Notes: generated by a model from the letters alone, not told the origin. A stretch of DNA of 64,000 bases from Acinetobacter higginsii (GCF_000369525.1 NZ_KB850072.1:1548760-1612759); one strand, 5' to 3'; shown: positions 9,383-16,021, counted from the stretch's first letter. Program-made: numbers and translations.

Positions 9383-10363
9383 ATGAAAAATTCCAACAAT
9401 ATGCTTCATTTTACTTTTTTAGGCACATCTTCAGGTGTACCCACGCTCACACGCAACGTTTCTGCCCTAGCAATCCGCAACAGCAAGAATAAAGACTGGA
9501 TATTGGTTGATGCAGGTGAAGGTACACAGCATCGCATTCAACAGGCCAAACTTTCATTACAAAGCTTAGTTGCCATCTGTATTACCCATATACATGGTGA
9601 TCATTGTTATGGATTAGTCGGCTTATTGGCCAGTGCTGGTATGAATGCACGCACAGCACCTTTAACCATTATTGCTCCAGAAGAAATTCAACAATGGATT
9701 AAAGCCACAGCTCAGCTGACCGATCTGCATTTACCCTACCCGCTTAATTTTATTGATGTGAATGAAGCCACTCAAATACTACAAATAACAGATGAACTTT
9801 CGATTCAAGCCCACCCACTCAGTCATCGTGTACCCAGTTTTGCATTTAGTATTATTGCGCAATATATCCAAAAGAAATTAGATACACAGGCCTTAATTCA
9901 ACTCGGCGTAGCAAAAGGCAAAGTTTGGGGCGATTTACAGCAAGGCTTAGACGTCCAGTTAAATGAGCAAACCTTAAAAGCGGTTGATTTTATTCAAATT
10001 CAAACGCAACGTGCACATGCGATTGTCGGTGGAGATAATGATCGTCCTGAGTTATTGGCACAAGCTTGCCAAGATGCCCAGCTCTTGATTCATGAAAGCA
10101 CCTACACCCAAGCCATTTTAGATAAAGTGGGTTCAGGCCCCATGCATAGTTCGGCAAAGATGGTTGCAGAATTTGCTCAACAACAAGGTCTAAGCAATCT
10201 GATCCTGACACACTTTAGCCCACGCCATCAAGACAGTGCTGGACAGCAAGTGATTGCGGAAGAAGTTAGAAATTTCTATAAAGGCAACTTCTACTTGGCT
10301 CATGATTTTGATCAATTTAGCTTAGACGAGACAGGTCGGCTTTCAAAAATCGATAAATCCTAA
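9383..10363 (+). CDS. rnz: Ribonuclease Z (tRNA 3'-processing endonuclease)
   Basis: A 326-residue metallo-beta-lactamase-fold nuclease that removes tRNA 3' trailers. The zinc motif HxHxDH is at residues 69-74 (THIHGDHCYG), with further ligands in QAHPLSHRVPSF, in the ESTY region and in ILTHFSPRH near the C-terminus. A second ATG at 9401 is an alternative start. Divergence from rtcR with only 49 bp between the start codons, inside an RNA-repair locus that also encodes tRNA-like RNAs, is suggestive but does not prove a shared role. Confidence 0.93.
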   Translation: MKNSNNMLHFTFLGTSSGVPTLTRNVSALAIRNSKNKDWILVDAGEGTQHRIQQAKLSLQSLVAICITHIHGDHCYGLVGLLASAGMNARTAPLTIIAPEEIQQWIKATAQLTDLHLPYPLNFIDVNEATQILQITDELSIQAHPLSHRVPSFAFSIIAQYIQKKLDTQALIQLGVAKGKVWGDLQQGLDVQLNEQTLKAVDFIQIQTQRAHAIVGGDNDRPELLAQACQDAQLLIHESTYTQAILDKVGSGPMHSSAKMVAEFAQQQGLSNLILTHFSPRHQDSAGQQVIAEEVRNFYKGNFYLAHDFDQFSLDETGRLSKIDKS

Positions 10364-10373
10364 TAGATCACCT

Positions 10374-10422
10374 GATATATGATCTATCAATAAAATCCAA
10401 GGATAGATCATATATCTTTTTT
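10374..10422 (+). terminator. rnz terminator
   Basis: A perfect 15-bp inverted repeat (10374-10388 with 10402-10416, 13-nt loop) ends in CTTTTTT, 11 bases after the rnz stop. It insulates rnz from the rsr promoter. Its AT-rich arms also contain an ATATCT half site (see next entry). Confidence 0.75.
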
Positions 10423-10447
10423 AATACTTTCATATCTATTTAGATAT
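10412..10447 (+). promoter_or_regulatory. Candidate RtcR upstream activator sites for rsr
   Basis: A full palindrome ATATCT-ATTT-AGATAT lies at 10432-10447, with a half-matching site exactly 20 bp upstream at 10412. The same ATATCT-N4-AGATAT pair, again 20 bp apart, sits before rtcB. Its proximal copy is within 1 bp of the same distance from the promoter. RtcR binding is inferred. Confidence 0.55.
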
Positions 10448-10513
10448 ATTTTACATATTAAAATCTACTAACTTTTTCCAACAAAAAATATTAATTATTT
10501 TATTTTCAATAAT

Positions 10514-10526
10514 TATCAATATCTTA
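10514..10526 (+). promoter_or_regulatory. IHF-type site before rsr
   Basis: TATCAATATCTTA matches WATCAA-N4-TTR exactly and starts 40 bp upstream of the -24 element. The rtcB promoter has the same site at the same 40-bp offset. Confidence 0.6.
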
Positions 10527-10553
10527 TAAAAATTTAAAACAAAAACAAGAATA

Positions 10554-10571
10554 TTGGCACACTCTCTGCAA
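10554..10571 (+). promoter_or_regulatory. Sigma-54 promoter of rsr and the Y-RNA array
   Basis: TTGGCAC-N6-TGCAA with the GG and GC doublets ten bases apart, as required for sigma-54 -24/-12 promoters. It lies about 46 bp before the Ro60 gene, so transcription would begin near 10583. Confidence 0.85.
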
Positions 10572-10617
10572 TAACACACCCAAGAAACAACAACTTGAAT
10601 TTTATAGAGAATGGGTC

Positions 10618-12231
10618 ATGGTAAACCAGACAATTTTTGCCTCTCAGGCAACTAAAAAACAATTGATCAGTAATGAAGCTGGCGGTCGTGCATTTCAATT
10701 AAATCACCGTCAAGCCTTAGCTCAGCTTGCTGCAACAGGCACGTTGAATCATACCTTTTATCAAACCGCACAAATGCAATTGGATCAGATATTGGTACTA
10801 ACACAAGATATTGATGCAGAATTTATTGCTAAAACGGCAGTTTACACTCGCCAAAATAGCCACATGAAAGACATGCCAGTTTTATTATTGGCAATTTTAT
10901 CACAACGTGATCAAAGCTTATTTAAAGCAGTATTTCCATTGGTGATTGATAATGGCAAACAGTTACGTAATTTTGTACAAATCATGCGTTCAGGGGTAAT
11001 ACAACGCAAATCTTTGGGCAGCTTGCCAAAGAAAATGATCAATCAATGGTTGATCAATGCCAATGAAAATCAATTGTTGGCAGCCAATATTGGCAATCAA
11101 CCTTCTTTAGCAGATGTATTAAAAATGACTCATCCAAAACCTAAAGATGCAACTCAGGAAGCGTTCTTTGCTTATGTGCTCGGTAAAAAATACGAGCTTG
11201 AGCAGTTGCCTGCCAAAGTTCAAGCCTTAGAAAAATTCCGTCAAGGTTTAAGCCATGATGTTCCTGACTTGCCAATGCAACTTCTCACCAATTTACAGCT
11301 TTCAGCACAACAATGGGCTGAGATTGCTAAAAACGGAGGTTGGCAGATGTTAAGAATGAACTTGAATACTTTTGCTCGTCATGGTGTATTTCAAATCGAA
11401 GGCATGGATGAAATCATTGCAAATAAATTACAAGATCAGGATATGATTCGCAAAAGCCGAGTTTTGCCCTATCAATTAATGACAACTTGGTCGGCATTGG
11501 ATGATGCTGTCCCTCAAGTTGTACGGCAATCTTTGGAACAGGTGATGCGAGCCGCTTTGCAAAATGTGCCTCGCCTCACTGGTCGCGTGGTTGTTGCGAT
11601 TGATGTCTCAGGTTCAATGGCAAGCCCCGTGACAGGCTATCGTAAAGGCACAACATCAACTTTACGTTGTGTCGATGTGGCATCGTTATTTGCTTGTGCG
11701 TTAAAGCAAGTAAATCCTGACATTCAAATTACGCCGTTTGATACACAACTTCATTCATTGAATATTGCGGAAAATGAATCTGATCAAACAAGCTTATTTG
11801 GTCGATTAAAACAGGTTTTTACAGGTGGTAAAACACGCTCTATTTTTGAAGTCGCCAAACAATTTGCTGCGCTTGGTGGCGGTGGAACGGATTGTAGCAT
11901 TCCATTAAATCGACTCAATCGAGATCAGACACCTGTCGATTTGATGATTTATTTTTCAGACAATGAGTCTTGGGCTGACCAGTTACGCACACGCCATAAA
12001 ACAGGCATGTTGTATGAATGGGATATTTTAAAACAACGCTGTCCAGAAGCAAAATTGGTCTGCGTAGATTTACAGCCATATACGCACACTCAAGTACCTG
12101 AACGTACTGATGTGATGAATATTGGTGGTTTTAGTGACCATGTATTTACGCTGATTGATTTATTTTCGCAGGGTAAAATGCACGCTGATCACTGGATCAA
12201 TAAAATTGAACAAAGCAAATTACCGACTTGA
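10618..12231 (+). CDS. rsr: Ro60/Rsr TROVE-domain RNA-binding protein
   Basis: The bacterial orthologue of the Ro60 autoantigen. The TROVE HEAT-repeat ring (about residues 15-310) would hold misfolded RNA ends in its central hole and Y RNA on its outer face. A C-terminal vWA-like domain carries the MIDAS motif DVSGS at 329-333. At 537 residues it is of usual length. In Deinococcus and Salmonella Rsr works with Y RNA and exonucleases in RNA quality control. It is controlled by a sigma-54 promoter and followed after 16 bases by eight Y-RNA-like units, so gene and RNAs probably share a transcript. Confidence 0.96.
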   Translation: MVNQTIFASQATKKQLISNEAGGRAFQLNHRQALAQLAATGTLNHTFYQTAQMQLDQILVLTQDIDAEFIAKTAVYTRQNSHMKDMPVLLLAILSQRDQSLFKAVFPLVIDNGKQLRNFVQIMRSGVIQRKSLGSLPKKMINQWLINANENQLLAANIGNQPSLADVLKMTHPKPKDATQEAFFAYVLGKKYELEQLPAKVQALEKFRQGLSHDVPDLPMQLLTNLQLSAQQWAEIAKNGGWQMLRMNLNTFARHGVFQIEGMDEIIANKLQDQDMIRKSRVLPYQLMTTWSALDDAVPQVVRQSLEQVMRAALQNVPRLTGRVVVAIDVSGSMASPVTGYRKGTTSTLRCVDVASLFACALKQVNPDIQITPFDTQLHSLNIAENESDQTSLFGRLKQVFTGGKTRSIFEVAKQFAALGGGGTDCSIPLNRLNRDQTPVDLMIYFSDNESWADQLRTRHKTGMLYEWDILKQRCPEAKLVCVDLQPYTHTQVPERTDVMNIGGFSDHVFTLIDLFSQGKMHADHWINKIEQSKLPT

Positions 12232-12247
12232 TTCGTCAGGTCTGTAA

Positions 12248-12316
12248 ATAGGGTAAATGCTTTAGGAACTACATCTTTCCAATGTTTTTGTTTCTAAATT
12301 CAATTTGTTACCCTAT
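12248..12316 (+). ncRNA. Y-RNA-like unit 1 (minimal)
   Basis: Ends ATAGGGTAA (12248-12256) and TTACCCTAT (12308-12316) are perfectly complementary. The shared signature ATGC-N5-GAACTACATC follows the 5' arm, and TTG precedes the 3' arm. The 69-nt unit is too small for a tRNA-like module and resembles the short Y RNA type, with mainly the putative Ro60-binding stem. Confidence 0.75.
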
Positions 12317-12324
12317 AATAAAAA

Positions 12325-12413
12325 TTGCACAAATGCAGATGGAACTACATCACTATCCTTCCAAGATAGCTCAGTGAAAGCTGGCTCGATGTTTCATCAT
12401 TATTGTTGTGCAA
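12325..12413 (+). ncRNA. Y-RNA-like unit 2
   Basis: TTGCACAA (12325-12332) pairs with TTGTGCAA (12406-12413). The signature ATGC-N5-GAACTACATC is present. The interior holds a CTATC/GATAG hairpin, a TAGCTCAG segment like the start of a tRNA D arm, and a short GATG/CATC hairpin. No T arm is visible, so it is an incomplete tRNA mimic. Length 89 nt. Confidence 0.75.
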
Positions 12414-12418
12414 GGAAT

Positions 12419-12488
12419 GGTTGTAATAAATACAGATAGAACTACATCCTGTAGATAAAACGTTTCATTACACCTTGTTATTACAACC
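12419..12488 (+). ncRNA. Y-RNA-like unit 3 (minimal)
   Basis: An 11-bp perfect closing stem, GGTTGTAATAA (12419-12429) with TTATTACAACC (12478-12488). The signature reads ATAC-N5-GAACTACATC, one base off the others. The interior has a CTACA/TGTAG mini-hairpin only. Length 70 nt. Confidence 0.75.
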
Positions 12489-12490
12489 AA

Positions 12491-12614
12491 CCAGTAAAAT
12501 GCAAATAGGACTACATTTGTTGAGGGTTCAAGTCCCTTCAAATTGATGAAAATCAGTTTGTAGCTCAATTGGATAGAGCCATGTATAAAAGGTCTTATCA
12601 TTTTTGTTTACTGG
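12491..12614 (+). ncRNA. Y-RNA-like unit 4 with circularly permuted tRNA mimic
   Basis: The closing stem is CCAGTAAA (12491-12498) with TTTACTGG (12607-12614), and the signature is ATGC-N5-GGACTACATT. Inside, in order: a T arm (GAGGG-TTCAAGT-CCCTT), a 9-bp acceptor-like stem CAAATTGAT/ATCAGTTTG capped by a GAAA tetraloop, then TA and a D arm (GCTC-AATTGGATA-GAGC). This is a tRNA elbow whose 3' and 5' acceptor strands are joined, with the Y stem in place of the anticodon arm. It matches the known YrlA tRNA-mimic architecture. Length 124 nt. Confidence 0.88.
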
Positions 12615-12616
12615 CC

Positions 12617-12759
12617 TATGCAAAATGCAGTCAGGACTACAATAAGGGATTCACCGTTAGCAATAACTTGATGGTTCGAGTCCATCTTGATCGACCTCGA
12701 TCAATGGCGGAAAGGGAAACGCAGTGGAAGAGTTGTCTTGGCGATTAATTGTTTGCATA
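12617..12759 (+). ncRNA. Y-RNA-like unit 5 with tRNA-Leu-like permuted module
   Basis: TATGCAAA (12617-12624) pairs with TTTGCATA (12752-12759), and the signature is ATGC-N5-GGACTACAAT. Inside: a variable-arm-like hairpin GTTA-GCAA-TAAC, a T arm GATGG-TTCGAGT-CCATC, a perfect 7-bp acceptor-like stem TTGATCG/CGATCAA with an ACCT loop, then a D-arm-like segment TGGCGGAAAGGGAAACGC typical of type II (Leu) tRNAs. Length 143 nt. It is the most elaborate unit. Confidence 0.86.
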
Positions 12760-12772
12760 TTTTTTTGTGGTA

Positions 12773-12904
12773 CGGCATAAAATGCTTTTAGGACTACATC
12801 CTACCCCATAAATGTGAGTAACCACTCTCACCTGCATCTACAGTGTATGCAGTCGTCTAAATTAAGGCATATGATTTAAGTCTTAGATAATTTTGTTTAT
12901 GTCG
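12773..12904 (+). ncRNA. Y-RNA-like unit 6, diverged tRNA-like module
   Basis: CGGCATAAA (12773-12781) pairs with TTTATGTCG (12896-12904) with one G-U pair. The signature ATGC-N5-GGACTACATC is present. Three internal hairpins occur in the same order as in units 4 and 5: GTGAG/CTCAC (T-arm position, but without TTCRA), CTGCAT/ATGCAG (acceptor position) and TCTAA...TTAGA (D-arm position). Length 132 nt. Confidence 0.78.
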
Positions 12905-12906
12905 CT

Positions 12907-13007
12907 TCATCACAAATGCCAATGGGACTACATGGCGAATGCGAAAGCATAGAGTTCAAATCTCTAATCCTTTTTAAGGAAAGTCTCATTATTTTTTGTT
13001 GTGATGA
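12907..13007 (+). ncRNA. Y-RNA-like unit 7, T-arm-bearing
   Basis: TCATCACAA (12907-12915) pairs with TTGTGATGA (12999-13007), and the signature is ATGC-N5-GGACTACATG. Interior: an ATGC-GAAA-GCAT hairpin, a T-arm mimic AGAG-TTCAAAT-CTCT and a TCCTT/AAGGA hairpin at the acceptor position. No clear D arm. Length 101 nt. Confidence 0.8.
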
Positions 13008-13015
13008 TCATCTTT

Positions 13016-13130
13016 AATCTCAATCAAATGCGATAAGCACTACATAGCAAAATCGTGCGTAGTTGTATATCTATTTTCATAGATAAGACAGCTAAGGAAA
13101 AAGTGTTTATCCTCCTTGTTGATTGAGATT
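13016..13130 (+). ncRNA. Y-RNA-like unit 8
   Basis: A 12-bp perfect closing stem AATCTCAATCAA (13016-13027) with TTGATTGAGATT (13119-13130). The signature ATGC-N5-GCACTACATA is the most diverged. The interior has an ATCTAT-TTTC-ATAGAT tetraloop hairpin at the acceptor position; T and D arms are not convincing. Last clear unit of the array. Length 115 nt. Confidence 0.75.
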
Positions 13131-13261
13131 CACCCTCTTTATGGAATATCAGGCGAAAAGAAATCAAATATTCTTCGTAATAGGCGAAATGGTAAAGTAA
13201 TAATTCGATACACCACTTCAATAGAAGTATCAATCAAATCGAACCAATCCCAAACATCATT
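13131..13261 (+). other. Possible decayed ninth tRNA-like unit
   Basis: This stretch has scattered tRNA-like pieces: a GGCGAAATGGTAAAG segment, an ATTCGATA loop-like run and an ACTTC-AATA-GAAGT capped hairpin. It has neither closing stem nor the ACTACAT signature. It may be a remnant, and the similarity could be chance. Confidence 0.25.
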
Positions 13262-13429
13262 TCAACGATGATACCCCTCTCGTTTCGGTTTCACCCAATA
13301 AGCAAATAAAAAACAAACTAAACTTAGTGCGAGAAGCATAAGAGTAAAATCTTGCAACAAGAACTGCACAAGACAAAATACCCCTGCAACAAATAAAATA
13401 ATCGTAAGTAGATAACGAAAAAGATCCAT
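13262..13429 (-). CDS. Small two-helix membrane protein (55 aa)
   Basis: A short reverse-strand frame opens with ATG at 13427-13429 and ends with TGA at 13262-13264. The 55-residue product has two hydrophobic helices (about residues 5-25 and 28-44) and a positively charged tail (KPKREGYHR), a topology typical of real small membrane proteins. Hydrophobic codon choice is coherent throughout. No strong ribosome site precedes the ATG. It lies antisense to the rsr-rtcB gap. Not recognised by name. Confidence 0.55.
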   Translation of the reverse strand: MDLFRYLLTIILFVAGVFCLVQFLLQDFTLMLLALSLVCFLFAYWVKPKREGYHR

Positions 13430-13715
13430 AAGATTTAGCAATTTATTTATGTTTTGTTATGTTTATAGCATGACCTTAAACAAAGACATACTTACATGCA
13501 GATTAAACAACAGATTTTCATCTGAAAAATATCAAACAGCGCCACATCTATTTGCTAAAGCAGCAATATGAAACACCCATGAGAAAAGACAAAGCTGGCT
13601 ATCAAATAGAAATCAGGATTTCTTTCTTCAACCCTGCACTCAACAATACCTGATAATTAAAAATTGCAAGCGAGCTAAAATTTGCTTGGAAAAGCAAATA
13701 TATGAAAATTGAAAA
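13430..13715. other. Non-coding stretch before the rtcB promoter
   Basis: No convincing coding frame. Contains a TTTGCTT/AAGCAAA hairpin at 13681-13698 just before the activator-site region. Probably holds the reverse promoter of the 55-residue gene. Confidence 0.4.
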
Positions 13716-13751
13716 ATATCTTTTAAGATATTTTTATATCTAATTAAATAT
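13716..13751 (+). promoter_or_regulatory. Candidate RtcR upstream activator sites for rtcB
   Basis: ATATCT-TTTA-AGATAT (13716-13731) lies within a 24-bp near-perfect palindrome (13712-13735). A second copy with one mismatch lies 20 bp downstream at 13736-13751. The proximal copy ends 108 bp before the -24 element, against 107 bp at the rsr promoter. Confidence 0.55.
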
Positions 13752-13818
13752 AAATTCCATGCAGAAAGAAAACCAACACATCTCAACTCAATACAATTAA
13801 AATCTTATTTTTATTAAT

Positions 13819-13831
13819 TATCAACATATTA
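13819..13831 (+). promoter_or_regulatory. IHF-type site before rtcB
   Basis: TATCAACATATTA matches WATCAA-N4-TTR exactly and starts 40 bp before the -24 element, the same offset as at the rsr promoter. Confidence 0.6.
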
Positions 13832-13858
13832 ACATTACATGGGTCGATTTTTAAAAAG

Positions 13859-13876
13859 TTGGCACGGTCACTGCAA
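13859..13876 (+). promoter_or_regulatory. Sigma-54 promoter of the rtcB operon
   Basis: TTGGCACGGTCACTGCAA is a near-consensus -24/-12 element, with correct spacing between the GG and GC doublets. It would give a leader of roughly 75-80 nt before rtcB. Confidence 0.9.
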
Positions 13877-13916
13877 TAGTATAAGCACACAACATCATTG
13901 GGATCTTGTGAATATC

Positions 13917-13945
13917 ACCTGCCTGCAAACGCTTGGCAGGCAGGT
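13917..13945 (+). promoter_or_regulatory. Strong hairpin in the rtcB leader
   Basis: ACCTGCCTGC (13917-13926) pairs perfectly over 10 bp with GCAGGCAGGT (13936-13945), with a 9-nt loop. It is followed by TTTTG and then, after a few bases, AAAGGA, the ribosome site of rtcB. It may be an mRNA-stability or attenuation element. The T run is short for a terminator. Confidence 0.6.
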
Positions 13946-13963
13946 TTTGAAAGGAAAATGAAA

Positions 13964-15232
13964 ATGTCTGTCGTTGAACAAATCAACCAACAAGCTCAAT
14001 CTGAACAAGAACAGCAACAACGTGCTTATCAAGTTCTAAAAGATGAAACGAGTATGCCAGTAAAAATGTGGACCAATGGTGTACTTGTTGACGACAACTC
14101 AAAACAACAATTGCTGCAAACTGCCCAAATGCCCTTTATTTATAAATGGATGGCTGTGATGCCAGACGTTCACTTTGGCTTAGGTGCAACCATCGGAAGC
14201 GTGATTCCAACCAAAGGTGCAATTATCCCTGCTGCCGTAGGTGTCGATATTGGGTGTGGAATGATGGCGACTCGTACCAGCCTAACCGCTTCTGATTTAC
14301 CAGATAATTTACATGCTTTGCGTACTGAACTTGAACGTTTAATTCCACATGGAATGACCAAACGTGGAAGAGATAAAGGTTCTTGGGAAACACCACCTGA
14401 AATGGTAGACCAAGCTTGGGCAGATTTAGTTGCAGATTTTGAGTTCATCTGTGCCAAACACCCTCGCCTAAAAAACACCAACAATCGAAAACAGCTAGGA
14501 ACACTAGGTACAGGAAATCACTTCATAGAAATTTGTTTGGATGAACATGATCATGTTTGGATTATGTTGCACTCAGGTTCTCGTGGTGTGGGTAATGCCA
14601 TCGGTAATCATTTTATCGAACTGGCGCGAAAAGATATGCAAAAACACTTTATTAACTTACCCAACAAAGACTTGGCGTATTTAGTTGAAGGAACAGAACA
14701 TTTTGATGATTACTGGTTTGCAGTAGGTTGGGCTCAACGCTTTGCCATGAAAAACCGTGAAATCATGATGCAGTCTGCCATTAAAGCCTTAGCAACGATT
14801 ATTCCGAAACCGTTCCAAGCACGATTAGAAGCCGTAAACTGCCACCATAACTATGTGGAAAAGGAAGAGCATTACGGCGAAGAAGTGATGGTGACCCGTA
14901 AAGGCGCTGTTCGTGCGCGTTTGGGAGAATATGGAATTATCCCAGGTTCAATGGGTGCCAAGTCCTTTATTGTTCGAGGTCTTGGAAATCAGGAATCGTT
15001 CTGTTCATGTTCGCATGGTGCAGGTCGCGTAATGAGCCGTGCTGAAGCCAAACGACGTTTTACTGTAGAAGATCAGATTGCGCAGACTGAAGGTGTGGAA
15101 TGCCGTAAAGATGCTGCTGTGATTGATGAGATTCCATCAGCTTATAAACCGATTGAAGATGTGATGAATGCACAAAAAGATTTGGTTGAAGTGGTGTATA
15201 CCTTACGACAAGTGGTTTGTGTAAAGGGTTAA
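13964..15232 (+). CDS. rtcB: RNA-splicing/repair ligase RtcB
   Basis: A GTP- and manganese-dependent ligase joining 2',3'-cyclic phosphate (or 3'-phosphate) to 5'-OH RNA ends. Metal-site residues are in MPDVHFGLG (about 67-75) and VGVDIGCGM (Asp95, Cys98). The NHFIE segment, NCHHNYVE with the candidate guanylated-histidine region, and the CSHGAGR loop are all intact. I start it at ATG 13964, eight bases after AGGA; ATG 13958 and an upstream TTG at 13898 are open in frame. It heads an operon under the sigma-54 promoter at 13859. Confidence 0.95.
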   Translation: MSVVEQINQQAQSEQEQQQRAYQVLKDETSMPVKMWTNGVLVDDNSKQQLLQTAQMPFIYKWMAVMPDVHFGLGATIGSVIPTKGAIIPAAVGVDIGCGMMATRTSLTASDLPDNLHALRTELERLIPHGMTKRGRDKGSWETPPEMVDQAWADLVADFEFICAKHPRLKNTNNRKQLGTLGTGNHFIEICLDEHDHVWIMLHSGSRGVGNAIGNHFIELARKDMQKHFINLPNKDLAYLVEGTEHFDDYWFAVGWAQRFAMKNREIMMQSAIKALATIIPKPFQARLEAVNCHHNYVEKEEHYGEEVMVTRKGAVRARLGEYGIIPGSMGAKSFIVRGLGNQESFCSCSHGAGRVMSRAEAKRRFTVEDQIAQTEGVECRKDAAVIDEIPSAYKPIEDVMNAQKDLVEVVYTLRQVVCVKG

Positions 15233-15261
15233 ATATGATCCATGAGGCTGAGGAAAATAAA

Positions 15262-15993
15262 ATGACTACTCTAACTGATTTAAAAAATTTAATTACAGAG
15301 GCTTATCAACTATTTTCCTCATATTTAATGGGGGATCAATTTGAGGTTTGTCATGGTACTTGCTGCTTACAAACCGCAGATGGTGAATTATTAAAACGTC
15401 TACCAGTGGCACTGCTTAATTGCAGATTGATTTATGAATATCTTGATGCTGCTGAAAGTATGGATAAATTTGCATTAGCACAACAAATTAAACATTTGCT
15501 ACCTAAAATATTGGAATTACTGATTCAAGGCGAAAACCTTAGTCATAGCACAGAAATTATTTTAAACAAATGTTATTTTAATTTAGAGAACGCTTGGAAA
15601 ACGAAAGAAATCCAATTTATGCAGAAATTTACTTTGGCTTTCTTCCAATATAAAGCAATATATTTCGATGAAAATTATAGCTTAGATGAATACATTACTA
15701 TCTTTCATCTAGCAGGCTTAGATATTCAACCATTACTTGATGAGTGGGTTCTTTTATTAACTCACCATTCAGCATTAATTAATTTAGCAAATATGCTCAA
15801 TTATTGGTTCTACAATGGTATCTACAACAATAGTTTTGCGGATCATAAGCTAAAACAAATCATGTATGTTTGGATTAAAAATTCAGAGCGTCAAAATATC
15901 ATATTAGATCAATTTCTATATGCACTTGAACAGAATAGTTTAACTCCACAGCAAATAGAAACAATCAATTCCGCCTCTCACCATCTTTATTAA
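15262..15993 (+). CDS. Uncharacterised all-helical protein in the RNA repair operon
   Basis: A 243-residue soluble, helix-rich protein. The pattern CxxxCC near residue 30, then a PVALLNCRLIYEYLDAA segment, HLLPKILELL and a conserved AW...E..F stretch recall a widespread family of unnamed bacterial proteins; I know no function for it. ATG 15262 has AGGA seven bases upstream; ATG 15235, three bases after the rtcB stop, is a credible alternative. Tight spacing to rtcB and the DIP1984-type gene makes it an operon member. Base composition is more AT-rich than rtcB. Confidence 0.75.
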   Translation: MTTLTDLKNLITEAYQLFSSYLMGDQFEVCHGTCCLQTADGELLKRLPVALLNCRLIYEYLDAAESMDKFALAQQIKHLLPKILELLIQGENLSHSTEIILNKCYFNLENAWKTKEIQFMQKFTLAFFQYKAIYFDENYSLDEYITIFHLAGLDIQPLLDEWVLLLTHHSALINLANMLNYWFYNGIYNNSFADHKLKQIMYVWIKNSERQNIILDQFLYALEQNSLTPQQIETINSASHHLY

Positions 15994-16021
15994 AGAGAAA
16001 TGAAAATAAAGGTAAATTCAA

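Noticed and set aside
12491..12759. Ordinary tRNA genes
   Set aside because: The T arm precedes the D arm, acceptor strands are joined by a loop, and there is no anticodon arm or CCA end.
12248..13130. Repeated ACTACAT blocks read as a CRISPR array
   Set aside because: The repeat is only about 15 bases with variable positions, the spacing varies from about 70 to 140, there are no cas genes, and the units are defined by complementary ends.
12371..13233. Reverse-strand reading frames of 69-76 codons across the array
   Set aside because: They overlap RNA units with compensatory pairing and show no protein-like composition.
13917..13945. Intrinsic terminator before rtcB
   Set aside because: Only four T follow and the stem lies inside the expected leader of an intact operon, so a leader hairpin is more likely.
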